This document shows positions 9,498 to 17,147 of a DNA stretch of 64,000 nt, piece by piece. A program made the position numbers and the translations under genes. The stretch spans positions 202,191 through 266,190 of the forward strand of contig CAVYXZ010000012.1 of assembly GCA_963772595.1 (NCBI GenBank). Direction: 5' to 3'. This stretch comes from CAVYXZ01 sp963772595 (lineage in GTDB: Bacteria > Chloroflexota > Anaerolineae > Aggregatilineales > Phototrophicaceae). Under the pieces are notes generated by a model. The model did no database searches. It saw nothing but the letters and a program-made list of their open reading frames with translations, and was not told the origin of the DNA. The stretch's first letter is position 1. Each line of letters begins with the position of its first letter.

Positions 9498-10166
9498 ATG
9501 AAGGAATTTAATAAGCTTTCCAAGCGCCAGCAGAACATCCTGTTCTACATGGACACCTATGTGAAGCAGAACGGCTATCCGCCCACCATCCGCGAGATCG
9601 GCACGGCGACCAAGATCAACTCGACCTCGGTCGTCAATTACAATCTCAACAAGCTGGTACAGGCCGGGTATCTCGAACGCTCCGGCCAGGTGGCGCGCGG
9701 TATCCGTCTGGTGGGCGATCTGCCAGGGCGCGCGGCGCGGCAGAAAGTGGTCAAGCTGAGCGATGCGCTGGTCAATGTGCCGATGGCGGGCCGTATCGTC
9801 GCCAGCGAACCGGTTCCGGCTTACACGGACAACGGCGACTACATCGAAGTCACCCCGGCTATGTTGGGACGCGGGGCCAGCGATGAGGTTTATGCGCTGG
9901 AGGTCAAGGGCAATTCGATGATCGACGCCATGATCGCCGACGGCGATATCGTGCTGCTGCGCCACACCAGCACGGCCAGCAATGGCGATATGGTGGCCGT
10001 GTGGCTGGACGAACGCGAAGAGACGACGCTCAAACGCTTCTACCAGGAAAAAGACATGATCCGCTTGCAGCCGGAAAACCCGACGATGGAGCCGATCTAC
10101 GTCAAAGCCGACCACTGTCACGTGCAGGGGAAAGTCGTCTCGGTCATCCGGCCTTTTCGCCAGTAA
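9498..10166 (+). CDS. lexA: LexA repressor, SOS regulator
   Basis: 222 residues, normal length and intact. N-terminal winged helix (about 1-70) with 'GYPPTIREIGTATKINSTSV'. The self-cleavage site is Ala-Gly in 'VPMAGRIVASEP'. The S24 peptidase-like domain has the catalytic Ser in 'KGNSMIDAMIADGDIV' and Lys in 'ETTLKRFY'. It represses DNA-damage genes and cleaves itself when RecA filaments form. It is transcribed from a consensus promoter with a palindrome over the start site, consistent with autorepression. A GntR gene follows after 6 bases and probably shares the transcript, an unusual partner. Confidence 0.97.
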   Translation: MKEFNKLSKRQQNILFYMDTYVKQNGYPPTIREIGTATKINSTSVVNYNLNKLVQAGYLERSGQVARGIRLVGDLPGRAARQKVVKLSDALVNVPMAGRIVASEPVPAYTDNGDYIEVTPAMLGRGASDEVYALEVKGNSMIDAMIADGDIVLLRHTSTASNGDMVAVWLDEREETTLKRFYQEKDMIRLQPENPTMEPIYVKADHCHVQGKVVSVIRPFRQ

Positions 10167-10172
10167 ACGCGC

Positions 10173-10799
10173 GTGGCTGGCTCCGGCACGCTGGCGGAAA
10201 GCGTCGCGGCAGCGCTGCGTCATGCTATTTTTCACCGGACCTACGCGCAGGGCGAGCGGCTTATCGAGCTAAACATCGCCCAGGAGATGCACGTCAGCCA
10301 GAATACCGTCCGTGATGCGCTGCGGCTGCTGGAACAGGACGGGCTGGTGCGCAAACAGGCGCGTTACGGGACCTATGTGCGCAGCTACAGCCCGGACGAA
10401 GCGGCAGAGATTTACGCGCTGTGGACGGCGGTCGAGAGTTTGGCGCTGCGCTGGGTGCTGGTCAACATTGATGATCGCGGGATCGCCAGTTTACAGACCC
10501 TGCTGGACGATTTCCGCAGCTGTGTGACTCAAGGCCAGAACTGGCAGGCGCTTGACCTGCGTTTTGCCATTCACCAGCAGCTTATGGAGAGTGCGCAGCG
10601 TCCCCTCACCTGTGAACTGCTGCGCGGCCTGCACAATCAGGCGCGTCTGTTGGAAGCCGGCAGCATCCCTGCCACAAGTCGAATGCAAGAGACCCAACTT
10701 GACTCCTACGTCCGCCTGCTGGGGGCGATCACGCGCCGTGAGGACAGCCGCGCCCAGGAGATTCTGACCCATTGTATCCTGGGGCAGGCGGCCCCGTGA
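10173..10799 (+). CDS. GntR-family transcriptional regulator (FadR/FCD type)
   Basis: 208 residues from GTG 10173. The winged helix-turn-helix spans about 8-75: 'LAESVAAALRHAIFHRTYAQ', 'GERLIELNIAQEMHVSQNTV', 'RDALRLLEQDGLVRKQ'. An all-helical FCD-like ligand domain follows ('EIYALWTAVESLALRWVLV'). It lies only 6 bases after lexA with no clear Shine-Dalgarno of its own, suggesting coupling to lexA translation. The effector is unknown. It converges with the EamA transporter, stop to stop, 6 bases apart. Confidence 0.85.
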   Translation: MAGSGTLAESVAAALRHAIFHRTYAQGERLIELNIAQEMHVSQNTVRDALRLLEQDGLVRKQARYGTYVRSYSPDEAAEIYALWTAVESLALRWVLVNIDDRGIASLQTLLDDFRSCVTQGQNWQALDLRFAIHQQLMESAQRPLTCELLRGLHNQARLLEAGSIPATSRMQETQLDSYVRLLGAITRREDSRAQEILTHCILGQAAP

Positions 10800-10805
10800 G
10801 TGCGC

Positions 10806-11690
10806 TTAATCGCGCCGCAGAAACTGCACCGCCAGGATTCCGCCCCCGGCCAGCAGCATCCCGGCGACCTGCTGAAGGCTGAGCGTTTCCCCCAGGAAGA
10901 TCAGCGCCAGCAGCGGGATCTGGATCATCATCGCGTTGTTGATAATGCTGCTCTCCATCGCGGAGAGAATCCGCAGCGTATGATTCCACAGTGTGAAGGC
11001 GAAGGCGGTATTCACCAGCGCCAGCCAGAGGACGATTAGCCAGCTTTGCAGACTGAGTTCCGGCCAGCCTTGCAGGGCGATTCCACTGCCGAGCAGCAGC
11101 GCAGCGCCGATTCCCATGCTGACCGTCGTTACCAGCAGCGGTGATAAGGTCGCTGCCCGGTTGATCGCACGGCCCAGCACGGAAGCGCCCGCGTTCGCCA
11201 GCACGCCGATCAGGACGATGACCAACCCCAATACCTCATTAAGCGGGATGGCCGCCGGATAGAAGAAGATCAGCACGCCCAGCACATAGATCCCCAGGCC
11301 CCACCACTGCGCCCGGCCCGGACGCTCGGCCAGCAGCGCCATACCCAGGAAGGTCACGGCGATGGTGGACAGGCTCAGCAGCAGGTTGGTTGTGATTGCG
11401 GGCAGATAGCTGAGGCCCAGGAACTGCGCACCCTGCGTCAGCGCGTAGAAGACGACTCCCAGCCCGGCCAGCAGCCCCCAGTCCCGGCGGCTGAGCCTGC
11501 GCAGAGTCCGCGCCTGTCCGCGCCCGATCAGCAGCACCAGCAGACACAGCGCCGCAATGCCATAGCGCAGCCCGGCAAAGACCAGGGCGGGGATCTCGCC
11601 CAGGCCCAGTTTGATGAGCACCCAGGAAGTAGACCAGAGGAAGGTTACGAAGAGGGCCTGCAAAACGGCCCGCAGATGCAGATCGGCCAT
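10806..11690 (-). CDS. EamA-family (DMT superfamily) transporter under a ykkC-type riboswitch
   Basis: About 294 residues from ATG 11690, chosen because AAAGGTGAT lies just upstream; an in-frame start 13 codons earlier overlaps the leader. Ten hydrophobic helices form two EamA repeats ('LFVTFLWSTSWVLIKLGLGE' and 'LGLVIVLIGVLANAGASVLG'). Family members export metabolites or drugs. A ykkC-class aptamer sits immediately upstream, so guanidinium or a related ligand is the likeliest cue and this protein may be its exporter. Intact. Confidence 0.85.
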   Translation of the reverse strand: MADLHLRAVLQALFVTFLWSTSWVLIKLGLGEIPALVFAGLRYGIAALCLLVLLIGRGQARTLRRLSRRDWGLLAGLGVVFYALTQGAQFLGLSYLPAITTNLLLSLSTIAVTFLGMALLAERPGRAQWWGLGIYVLGVLIFFYPAAIPLNEVLGLVIVLIGVLANAGASVLGRAINRAATLSPLLVTTVSMGIGAALLLGSGIALQGWPELSLQSWLIVLWLALVNTAFAFTLWNHTLRILSAMESSIINNAMMIQIPLLALIFLGETLSLQQVAGMLLAGGGILAVQFLRRD

Positions 11691-11727
11691 TGGATCACCT
11701 TTCGGTAGGCATAGACAAATAAGCCTC

Positions 11728-11824
11728 AACCTACCCCCCCAGGCTTTTATCCCTCAAAGGTGATGCCGTCACGGCACTGTCGCGCTTGGTCACGGGCCTG
11801 CAACGCAGCGGAACCCTAGCGACT
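11728..11824 (-). ncRNA. ykkC-class riboswitch (guanidine-I type likely)
   Basis: On the minus strand the leader contains the hallmark blocks of the ykkC RNA in order: CTAGGGTTCCG (from 11820), TGACCAAGCGCGAC, a short GTGCCGTGACGGCA hairpin, then GAGGGATAAAAGCCTGGGG. The last block matches the conserved GGGAUAAAAGCCCGGG core. Downstream, GGTAGG and CCTACC (near 11732 and 11705) can pair as an expression platform just ahead of the Shine-Dalgarno of the EamA gene. Guanidine-I is inferred from the linked exporter; the ppGpp, PRPP and nucleotide-sensing ykkC subtypes share much of this core. Confidence 0.75.
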
Positions 11825-11948
11825 TGATTGAAACACACGCGATATGCGATTGGGGTTATTGTACCGGGAAGCCCAGAAATTGAAAACGGGACCGCGGCGT
11901 GACCCGCTGCCCCGTGTGTGATGCGTGATTGGACAATCCCCACAGATA

Positions 11949-12492
11949 CTATGTGTCAGCCGGTTCGTAGACGAGCGCCAACACGCCGGAACTGAAGGTC
12001 TGCGAGTTCCACGAGCTTGAGCGTCGCCGCAGTGTCGTCGTCAAAGAGCCGCTTGCCCTGGCCCAACAGTACCGGATAGACCAGCAAGCGGATGCGATCC
12101 ACCAGCTTGTGCTGTATCAGCGATCGCGCCAGCGTAGCACTGCCGTGAACCACCAGATCAGGGCCGTCCTGCTGCTTGAGGCGGGCGATTTCGTCCATGA
12201 TGTTGTCGCTGATGATGACCGAGTTGTTCCAGTCTGCCTGCTTTAGTGTGGTGGAGACCACATACTTGCGCGTGCTGTTGAAGTAGACTCCGCCAGAGGC
12301 CTCGTCGGTGCGCTGCGGCCAGGCGGCAGCAAAGCCTTCGTAGGTCACGCGGCCTATCAGCAGGGATTCATTGGCTGAGGTTTCGGCGGCTTTGAAGGCG
12401 GCGGTCTCGTCGTTCCAGTAGGGGAAGGTCCACGAGGGATCCTCCATGACGCCATCCAGCGACAGAAACTCGGTGACGATAAGCTTGCTCAT
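11949..12492 (-). CDS. RibD C-terminal-like dihydrofolate-reductase-fold protein
   Basis: Begins 'MSKLIVTEFLSLDGVMEDPS', the typical start of the short RibD_C-type reductases common in actinobacteria and Chloroflexota. Also seen are 'LLIGRVTYEGFAAAWP' and 'HGSATLARSLIQHKLVDRIR'. One extra base near 12000 breaks the last 17 codons; corrected, the end reads 'TFSSGVLALVYEPADT' and stops at 11949 rather than 11956. Likely NADPH-binding, with unknown substrate. A similar intact gene is at 13886 and a fragment at 13283. Confidence 0.8.
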
Positions 12493-12651
12493 GATCCTTC
12501 CTCATTTGTTTGGTGAATGCGATGCTTGCATCATAGCTCAATATCAAGCCAGGGTCTTGGAAAAAAACGACAGCGCTGCAATGTCCTGTAAAACAAGAGA
12601 GAAACAGGAAAAATTACGACATTTATTACGCAATCCGAGGTCGGAAGCATC

Positions 12652-13270
12652 TCACTCGACCGGGTGCGGCTGTAGGATTTGCGTGGGGGTCTGACCCATA
12701 AAACGCTTGAGCGTGTTGGTCAGGTGCGACTGGTCAAATAGCCGAGCGTGTAGGTCGTATCGAGGATCGGCGTCCCCTGCTGCAAGAGGGCCAGCGCCTG
12801 CTGGGCGCGCTCGATCTGCTGGAAAGTCTTGGGAGTCTAGGCCGGTGACGTGGGGGAAACGCCGCTGAAGCGTGCGCAGCGACATGGGCGGGGCCTGATT
12901 GCGCAGCACGGCCTCTACGACCGGGTCCGCCGCCAGCAGATCCTCGCGGATCAGCCGGTTGACGAAGGTATCGGCATTCTCGTAGGTGGGAATCTGCCAG
13001 GCGGCCCCCAGCAGCCAGAAGGACTGATGGGTCGCTTCTGGCAGGGTCATATCTTGCCGGTCGCGCAGCTTCTTAATCGGCAGATGCGGCATGTACGTCC
13101 CCGGCTTAAAGATGATGCCGAAGAACTCCACGCCGGAAGGGTAGTCGGCCTCGGTCGCCTTGGTCTCCGGCCGGCGCACGGTGATATTGGTCCGGCCCTG
13201 GTAAGTGGTGATGACCATCTCCCAGTTGTAGGCCGCCGTCGAGGTTGTTGAGATTGTTGGTTGAGTCGGT
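12652..13270 (-). pseudogene. AraC-family regulator, N-terminus lost, frame broken
   Basis: The readable part starts with 'STAAYNWEMVITTYQGRTN' near 13250 and includes 'SGVEFFGIIFKPGTYMPHLP' and 'MSLRTLQRRFPHVTG'. A helix-turn-helix follows that needs an extra base removed near 12838 and one restored near 12745: 'PKTFQQIERAQQALALLQQG' then 'FDQSHLTNTLKRFMGQTPTQ'. About 190 residues remain of a usual 260-280. Just upstream the sequence turns into a fragment of a different gene, so the 5' end is truncated by fusion. A second AraC remnant follows at 13540. Probably not functional. Confidence 0.65.
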
Positions 13271-13282
13271 TAGCACAGTCGG

Positions 13283-13462
13283 TTAGTAGCTCTCTATCAT
13301 CTGGTAGGTCACGCGATTATAGATATAGGTGTTGGTTGATTTGTGCAGGTTGTAGATGTAGCGTTTTAGTTCGTTGGTATAGATGATATAGTATATCTCG
13401 CTGTTGGGTATGGTGACGTAGATATCTAGCGAGATGTGAATGAGGAAAATCACTTTGCGCAT
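13283..13462 (-). pseudogene. N-terminal fragment of a RibD-like reductase with G-depleted coding strand
   Basis: ATG 13462 opens 'MRKVIFLIHISLDIYVTIPN' and reaches 'NRVTYQMIESY' before TAA at 13283. The start and the RVTYQMxESY segment match RibD-like reductases, where the expected next residues are WPTVLT; here W is a stop and PTVLT follows. Gly and Trp positions conserved in the family (LDGYVxGPNGEIDWI) appear as Ile, Ser or Tyr. The coding strand has only about one G in eight bases. Beyond 13283 the sequence passes into the AraC fragment. It is a decayed remnant. Confidence 0.6.
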
Positions 13463-13539
13463 CTTGATCGCTCTTTGCTTGCTGTCAATACACTCAGCAT
13501 AGAGCAGTACGCAGCTAAAGTCTTGAAAAAAACGGACAC

Positions 13540-13806
13540 TCAGGCAGGTTGCGCTGCCTGCGCGATCTGGGCTGGAGTTTGGCTGTAGAAACGCCGGAGC
13601 GAGCGGGTCATGTGCGGCTGATCGGCATAGCTGAGTTCATAGACCGCATCGAGAATTCGGCAGACCCTGTGCCAGCATGGCCGCCGCCTGCTTGGCCCGT
13701 TCGATCTGTTGGATGGTCTTGGGCGTCAGAAGTGCATAGGAAGCCGGGCCGGGGCGGCGAGTTCAGGCAGATCGTTCTCCGGCTGACTCTGGTTTTTGGA
13801 ATTCAT
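13540..13806 (-). pseudogene. C-terminal AraC-type helix-turn-helix fragment
   Basis: A short stretch carries 'TIQQIERAKQAAAMLAQGLP' and, in a shifted frame, 'ILDAVYELSYADQPHMTRSL' and 'RRFYSQTPAQIAQA', the two-helix DNA-binding unit of an AraC regulator. It ends at 13540. The upstream 25 codons ('MNSKNQSQPENDLPELAAPA') do not look like the family's ligand domain. Only about 88 codons remain and the frame is broken near 13665 and 13730. It is the second AraC remnant within 1 kb. Confidence 0.55.
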
Positions 13807-13885
13807 GTTTACACACCCTCAATCACATCACTCATTATATCGAATCACAGAGAGGGCGTAATCTTGTGCATATCGAAACCTCGCG

Positions 13886-14491
13886 CTATTTCACAATGCG
13901 GTAGTGCAAATGGGTAACGCCTGTGCCTTTGACGACAGCGATCTGTTCGAGGTCTATCGGCATGGTGCCGAGATGCTCAAACAGGCGCAGGCCGCTGCCG
14001 AGCAGCAGCGGGGCCAGGTCGATATGAATTTCATCAAGCAGACCGGCCTGAATGCACTGCTGCAAGGTGCTCGCGCTGCCGACGGCCACGTTCTTGTCTC
14101 CGGCAATGTCCCTGGCTTGCCGGATGGCGCTTTCGATGCCATCCGTGACGAAGATGAAGGGCGATCCCCATTCCTGCGGCACGCGATGAGTCAGCACCAC
14201 GACCGGCACATCGACGGGATGCTGGCCGCCCCAGGCCCCTGCAATGTCGAAGGTCCGCCGCCCGGTCACCAGGGCACCTGATGTCCGAATCACCTCGTCA
14301 AGCAGGGCCGCGCTGGCCGCCGAGACCTTAAACTGCCAGTCACCGCCCGGCATTCTGTAATCCGTATCGCCGCTGCTGTACCAGGTGAAGAGGCCCTCGC
14401 CGCCATCGCCCAGCCCATTGTCGGGGCCATCATTGGGTCCGGCGACGAAGCCATCCAGCGACATCGACATGTTGAATACGACTTTGCTCAT
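13886..14491 (-). CDS. RibD C-terminal-like dihydrofolate-reductase-fold protein
   Basis: 201 residues, intact. 'MSKVVFNMSMSLDGFVAGPN' at the start, then 'ALVTGRRTFDIAGAWGG', 'VPVVVLTHRVPQEW' and 'VAVGSASTLQQCIQAGLLDE', the usual nucleotide-binding and loop segments of the family. It is the downstream gene of a minus-strand group with AHSA1 and ArsR genes, separated from AHSA1 by about 50 bases. Substrate unknown. Such trios are common in this type of genome and are generally called stress or detoxification genes without proof. Confidence 0.85.
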   Translation of the reverse strand: MSKVVFNMSMSLDGFVAGPNDGPDNGLGDGGEGLFTWYSSGDTDYRMPGGDWQFKVSAASAALLDEVIRTSGALVTGRRTFDIAGAWGGQHPVDVPVVVLTHRVPQEWGSPFIFVTDGIESAIRQARDIAGDKNVAVGSASTLQQCIQAGLLDEIHIDLAPLLLGSGLRLFEHLGTMPIDLEQIAVVKGTGVTHLHYRIVK

Positions 14492-14544
14492 GTTTGCGCT
14501 CCTGTAGGGCTGCGCCGGTCGCCCAACGCAGCCGTGCCTTCCGA

Positions 14545-15016
14545 TCAGAGAGTCGCCAGCAGGTCGTCCAGGCTCTCGTAGCTCTGGCTCGAACCGTCCG
14601 TCGCGCCGGATTGCAGCATCCCATCGCGGTCTGCTACCGATTGGAAAATCGAGGAGGTCGTCATGCGGGTCTTGCCATCCACCGCTTCGAGCGTCATGGT
14701 CTCCAGCATCACGTGGCCGGGCATCCCTTCGAACTCGAAAGTCTGGACGACCCGCTGCGGCGCGTCGATTTCGTGAAAGACCCCATGAAAGGCATATTCG
14801 CTGCCGTCCGGGTCATGTTCCACGAAGCGCCACTGGCCGCCGGGACGCGCCTCCAGGGTATCGATCTGCGTCTTCGTACGCTTCAGGCCCCACCAACGGG
14901 CCAGCAGGTCCGGCTCCGTTATGGCCCGGAAGACCAGATCACGCGGCGCATTGAAATCACGCGCGATGCGGATTTCGTGAGTATCCGGGTTCAGCCACTA
15001 CCTCAAGCTTGCTCAT
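14545..15016 (-). CDS. SRPBCC/AHSA1-family protein coupled to ArsR regulator
   Basis: About 155 residues from ATG 15016, which overlaps the ArsR stop (ATGA). The N-terminus 'MSKLEVVAEP' joins 'DTHEIRIARDFNAPRDLVFR' after removing one C near 14985. Then 'RWWGLKRTKTQIDTLE', 'GGQWRFVEHDPDGSEYAFHG' and 'LETMTLEAVDGKTRMTTSSI' follow, all typical of AHSA1-like helix-grip proteins that bind hydrophobic ligands. Pairing with an ArsR repressor is a widespread arrangement in which the regulator controls both genes. Confidence 0.85.
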
Positions 15017-15336
15017 TCTTTGTGCTCCTCATCCTGTAATTCGTCCAAGAGCTGGTCCAGGCGCTCATAACGCTCCTCCCATAGATGGCGGTAGCTTTCC
15101 AGCCACTCATGGATTTCTTCGAGCGGTTCAGGCTGCACTTCGTAGCGCCGCCGCTGTGCCTCCTGACGCACCTTGACCAGGCCGACTTCTCGCAGCACCC
15201 GCAGGTGTTTGGAAACACCCGGCTGACTCATCCCCAACAGATCGACCAGTTCGCCGACCAGGCGCGGGCGCTCGCGCAGCAGGTCGAGAATGTGTCTGCG
15301 GGTCGGATCAGCCAGTGCTTCGAAAGTCGTCGTCAT
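15013..15336 (-). CDS. ArsR-family winged-helix repressor
   Basis: 107 residues, intact. 'MTTTFEALADPTRRHILDLL' then the recognition helix region 'LLGMSQPGVSKHLRVLREVG' and the wing 'VKVRQEAQRRRYEV'. No CxC metal site is visible, so it is probably of the non-metal ArsR type linked to SRPBCC partners. It overlaps the AHSA1 gene by 4 bases. Its promoter region carries repeated TATAACYG words that may be its operator. Confidence 0.9.
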   Translation of the reverse strand: MTTTFEALADPTRRHILDLLRERPRLVGELVDLLGMSQPGVSKHLRVLREVGLVKVRQEAQRRRYEVQPEPLEEIHEWLESYRHLWEERYERLDQLLDELQDEEHKE

Positions 15337-15342
15337 AGAACA

Positions 15343-15402
15343 AATGTACCATATTTATGTATAACCGTCAAGTTATATAACTGAGAAAGTATATAACCGA
15401 GC
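15343..15402 (-). promoter_or_regulatory. Promoter and possible operator repeats of the arsR-AHSA1 operon
   Basis: On the minus strand TTGACG (15371-15366) and TACATT (15348-15343) are spaced by 17 bases. On the plus strand the word TATAAC[C/T]G occurs three times at about 15360, 15376 and 15392, spaced near 16 bases, overlapping and upstream of the -35. Regular spacing suggests a protein-binding array. Confidence 0.55.
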
Positions 15403-15440
15403 AATACGTAAGGCCAGCCGATGGTTCTCTCGACTGGCAT

Positions 15441-15465
15441 AAAAAAAGCCCAACCAGGTTGGGCT
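15441..15465 (-). terminator. Rho-independent terminator of tRNA-Phe
   Basis: AGCCCAACCTGGTTGGGCT on the minus strand is a tight hairpin followed by a run of seven T. It begins two bases after the tRNA discriminator base. Confidence 0.9.
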
Positions 15466-15466
15466 G

Positions 15467-15539
15467 TGCCGAGGCCCAGACTTGAACTGGGGACACCCGC
15501 ATTTTCAGTGCGATGCTCTACCAACTGAGCTACCTCGGC
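15467..15539 (-). tRNA. tRNA-Phe (anticodon GAA)
   Basis: Full cloverleaf on the minus strand: acceptor GCCGAGG/CCTCGGC, D stem GCTC/GAGC, anticodon stem TCGCA/TGCGG with loop CTGAAAA (GAA), T stem CCCAG/CTGGG with loop TTCAAGT, discriminator A. 73 bases; CCA is not encoded. A strong terminator follows directly. Confidence 0.95.
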
Positions 15540-15681
15540 GTGCGGCATACTATAGCATAGGCTGAGGGCGGGTTCAAGAGTGGGGATTGTTCGATCAGTC
15601 GATGAATTTAATATACAGGGGCACAGCGGTGTGTGCGTCTTGGGCCGACACGCCGGTCGGCCTCTACGAATTGTATGCTGA

Positions 15682-16821
15682 TTAGTTCGGGCGCGTCATG
15701 GGCATGATGACGTGGACGAAATCGCTGCGATTCTCCGGGCGCAGCACGCCGGGATTGTTCGCGCCGTTGCTTTGCAGGACGACCCGCTCGTCCGGGATGA
15801 CGTTCAACACGTCGATGAGATAGTCGATGTTGAAGGAAATATCCAGCGCCTCGCCCTCGACCGAAGCATCGACCATGCCGGTGTTGTCGCCGCGTTCGTT
15901 GCTGCGGCCCAGGATGACCACTTCGCCGACCTCGCCGGGGCTGCTGGGCGGCTTGACCATCACCTGCGCGTTACCGGCTGAATCGCGGGCGAAGATGGCG
16001 GCCCGTTTGCAGGCACGCAGCAAATCGCTGGTGTAGACGACGGTCTGCGTGCTGTACTGCTGCGGGATGATCGCGCCGAAATCGGGGAATTTGCCCTCCA
16101 GCAGTTGGGAGGAGATCAGCACATTGCTGAGGTGAAACAGGACGATGTCGCGTTCGCCGGGCAGGGTGATGCCCACTTCGGTATCGTCCTCGGTGATGAC
16201 GCGCGCCACTTCGGCCAGCGCCCGGCCCGGAATGACCATCGAGTAGGGCTGGTCGAAATGCCGCTCCATCTCGCCGGTACGCACGGCCAGCCGGTAGCCA
16301 TCGGCAGCAGCCATCGTCAGGATATTGTCGTTGAACTCGGTGAAAACGCCGGTCAGGATAGGCCGATTGTCCTCTTTGGCGGTGGCAAAGACCGTCTGGT
16401 TAATCATGTCTTTGAGCACACGGCCCTGCACCAGGATGTCGCCCTGGCCGTCTTCCGGCAGCAGCGGGAACTCGCCCGCGTCGATGCCTTTGATGTTGGA
16501 GACGGTCGCGCCGCAGCGAATATTCACCGTCTGGGTCGCCGGATCGAGGGACATATCGACCCGCTCCGGTGAGAGATTGTTGACCAGATCGGCCAGCGTG
16601 TTTTTAGGCAGCGTGATTTCGCCCGGCTGCTCGACCTTTGCGCCAATCCAGCAGGTAATGCTCATGCCCAGGCTCATATCCATCGCGGCCAGCTTGAGAC
16701 GGGCATCCTCCGTTTTCAACAGCACGTGACTCAGCACCGGCAGAGTCGGGCGGCTTTCAACGGCACGACCTACAATGTTCAGGCCTTTAGCCAGGTTCTC
16801 TTGTCTGACGCTCAGTCGCAT
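15682..16821 (-). CDS. dnaN: DNA polymerase III beta sliding clamp
   Basis: 379 residues, intact and of normal length. Three clamp domains are recognisable: 'MRLSVRQENLAKGLNIVGRA' and 'RPTLPVLSHVLLKTEDARLK' (I), 'NRPILTGVFTEFNDNILTMA' and 'ADGYRLAVRTGE' (II), and the C-terminal 'DFVHVIMPMTRPN' (III). The usual MPMR ending has become MPMTRPN. It acts as the processivity ring on DNA. No dnaA or gyrB lies nearby and no DnaA-box cluster is seen, so this does not look like the replication origin. A strong promoter lies upstream. Confidence 0.97.
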   Translation of the reverse strand: MRLSVRQENLAKGLNIVGRAVESRPTLPVLSHVLLKTEDARLKLAAMDMSLGMSITCWIGAKVEQPGEITLPKNTLADLVNNLSPERVDMSLDPATQTVNIRCGATVSNIKGIDAGEFPLLPEDGQGDILVQGRVLKDMINQTVFATAKEDNRPILTGVFTEFNDNILTMAAADGYRLAVRTGEMERHFDQPYSMVIPGRALAEVARVITEDDTEVGITLPGERDIVLFHLSNVLISSQLLEGKFPDFGAIIPQQYSTQTVVYTSDLLRACKRAAIFARDSAGNAQVMVKPPSSPGEVGEVVILGRSNERGDNTGMVDASVEGEALDISFNIDYLIDVLNVIPDERVVLQSNGANNPGVLRPENRSDFVHVIMPMTRPN

Positions 16822-16828
16822 GGCTGCT

Positions 16829-16886
16829 TATCCCAAATGATGAATATATATCCCAAAATTATACTGAAGCGCGAGCGGAATCACAA
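16829..16886 (-). promoter_or_regulatory. Promoter of dnaN with paired direct repeats
   Basis: Minus strand TTGTGA (16886-16881), 17-base spacer, TATAAT (16863-16858). Between the promoter and the ATG the word TTTGGGATA occurs twice, at 16857-16849 and 16837-16829, exactly 20 bases apart. That is about two helical turns, as for a repressor or a transcript-level signal. Confidence 0.7.
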
Positions 16887-16991
16887 CAGGCAAGCAGCGG
16901 ACTGCTCAATCTCGATGGGCATTAGTCACCTCAGGTGACATAGTGACCAGGGCCGCCTGGATCAAACGCCAGCCTCGCGCTTAACAGGTCG

Positions 16992-17118
16992 TTTACTTTC
17001 GACGACAGATCGCTGGTGCAGCCACCCTGGCCGTAAAACGTGCATTTCCGAAAGTAAATGTAAAGTATGTGAAAAATTAACCAAAAACAAACGGGCTAAG
17101 CTTCTCCGATGCTATAAT
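16992..17118 (+). promoter_or_regulatory. Inverted repeat and -10 element ahead of the 17.1 kb gene
   Basis: In the 326-base gap between dnaN and the next gene, TTTACTTTCG (16992-17001) and CGAAAGTAAA (17049-17058) are perfect inverted copies 47 bases apart. A TATAAT -10 box is at 17113-17118 with no clear -35. The IR may be an operator pair forming a loop, or the ends of a small relic element. Confidence 0.4.
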
Positions 17119-17147
17119 GAGCGAAATAGGCTCAAGAGGTGGACTTC

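Noticed and set aside
11731..11943. 70-codon minus-strand frame upstream of the EamA gene
   Set aside because: It runs through the conserved ykkC aptamer blocks, which explain the sequence as structured RNA.
15682..17147. Replication origin next to dnaN
   Set aside because: No dnaA, recF or gyrB neighbours and no cluster of DnaA-box-like 9-mers in the 326-base gap.
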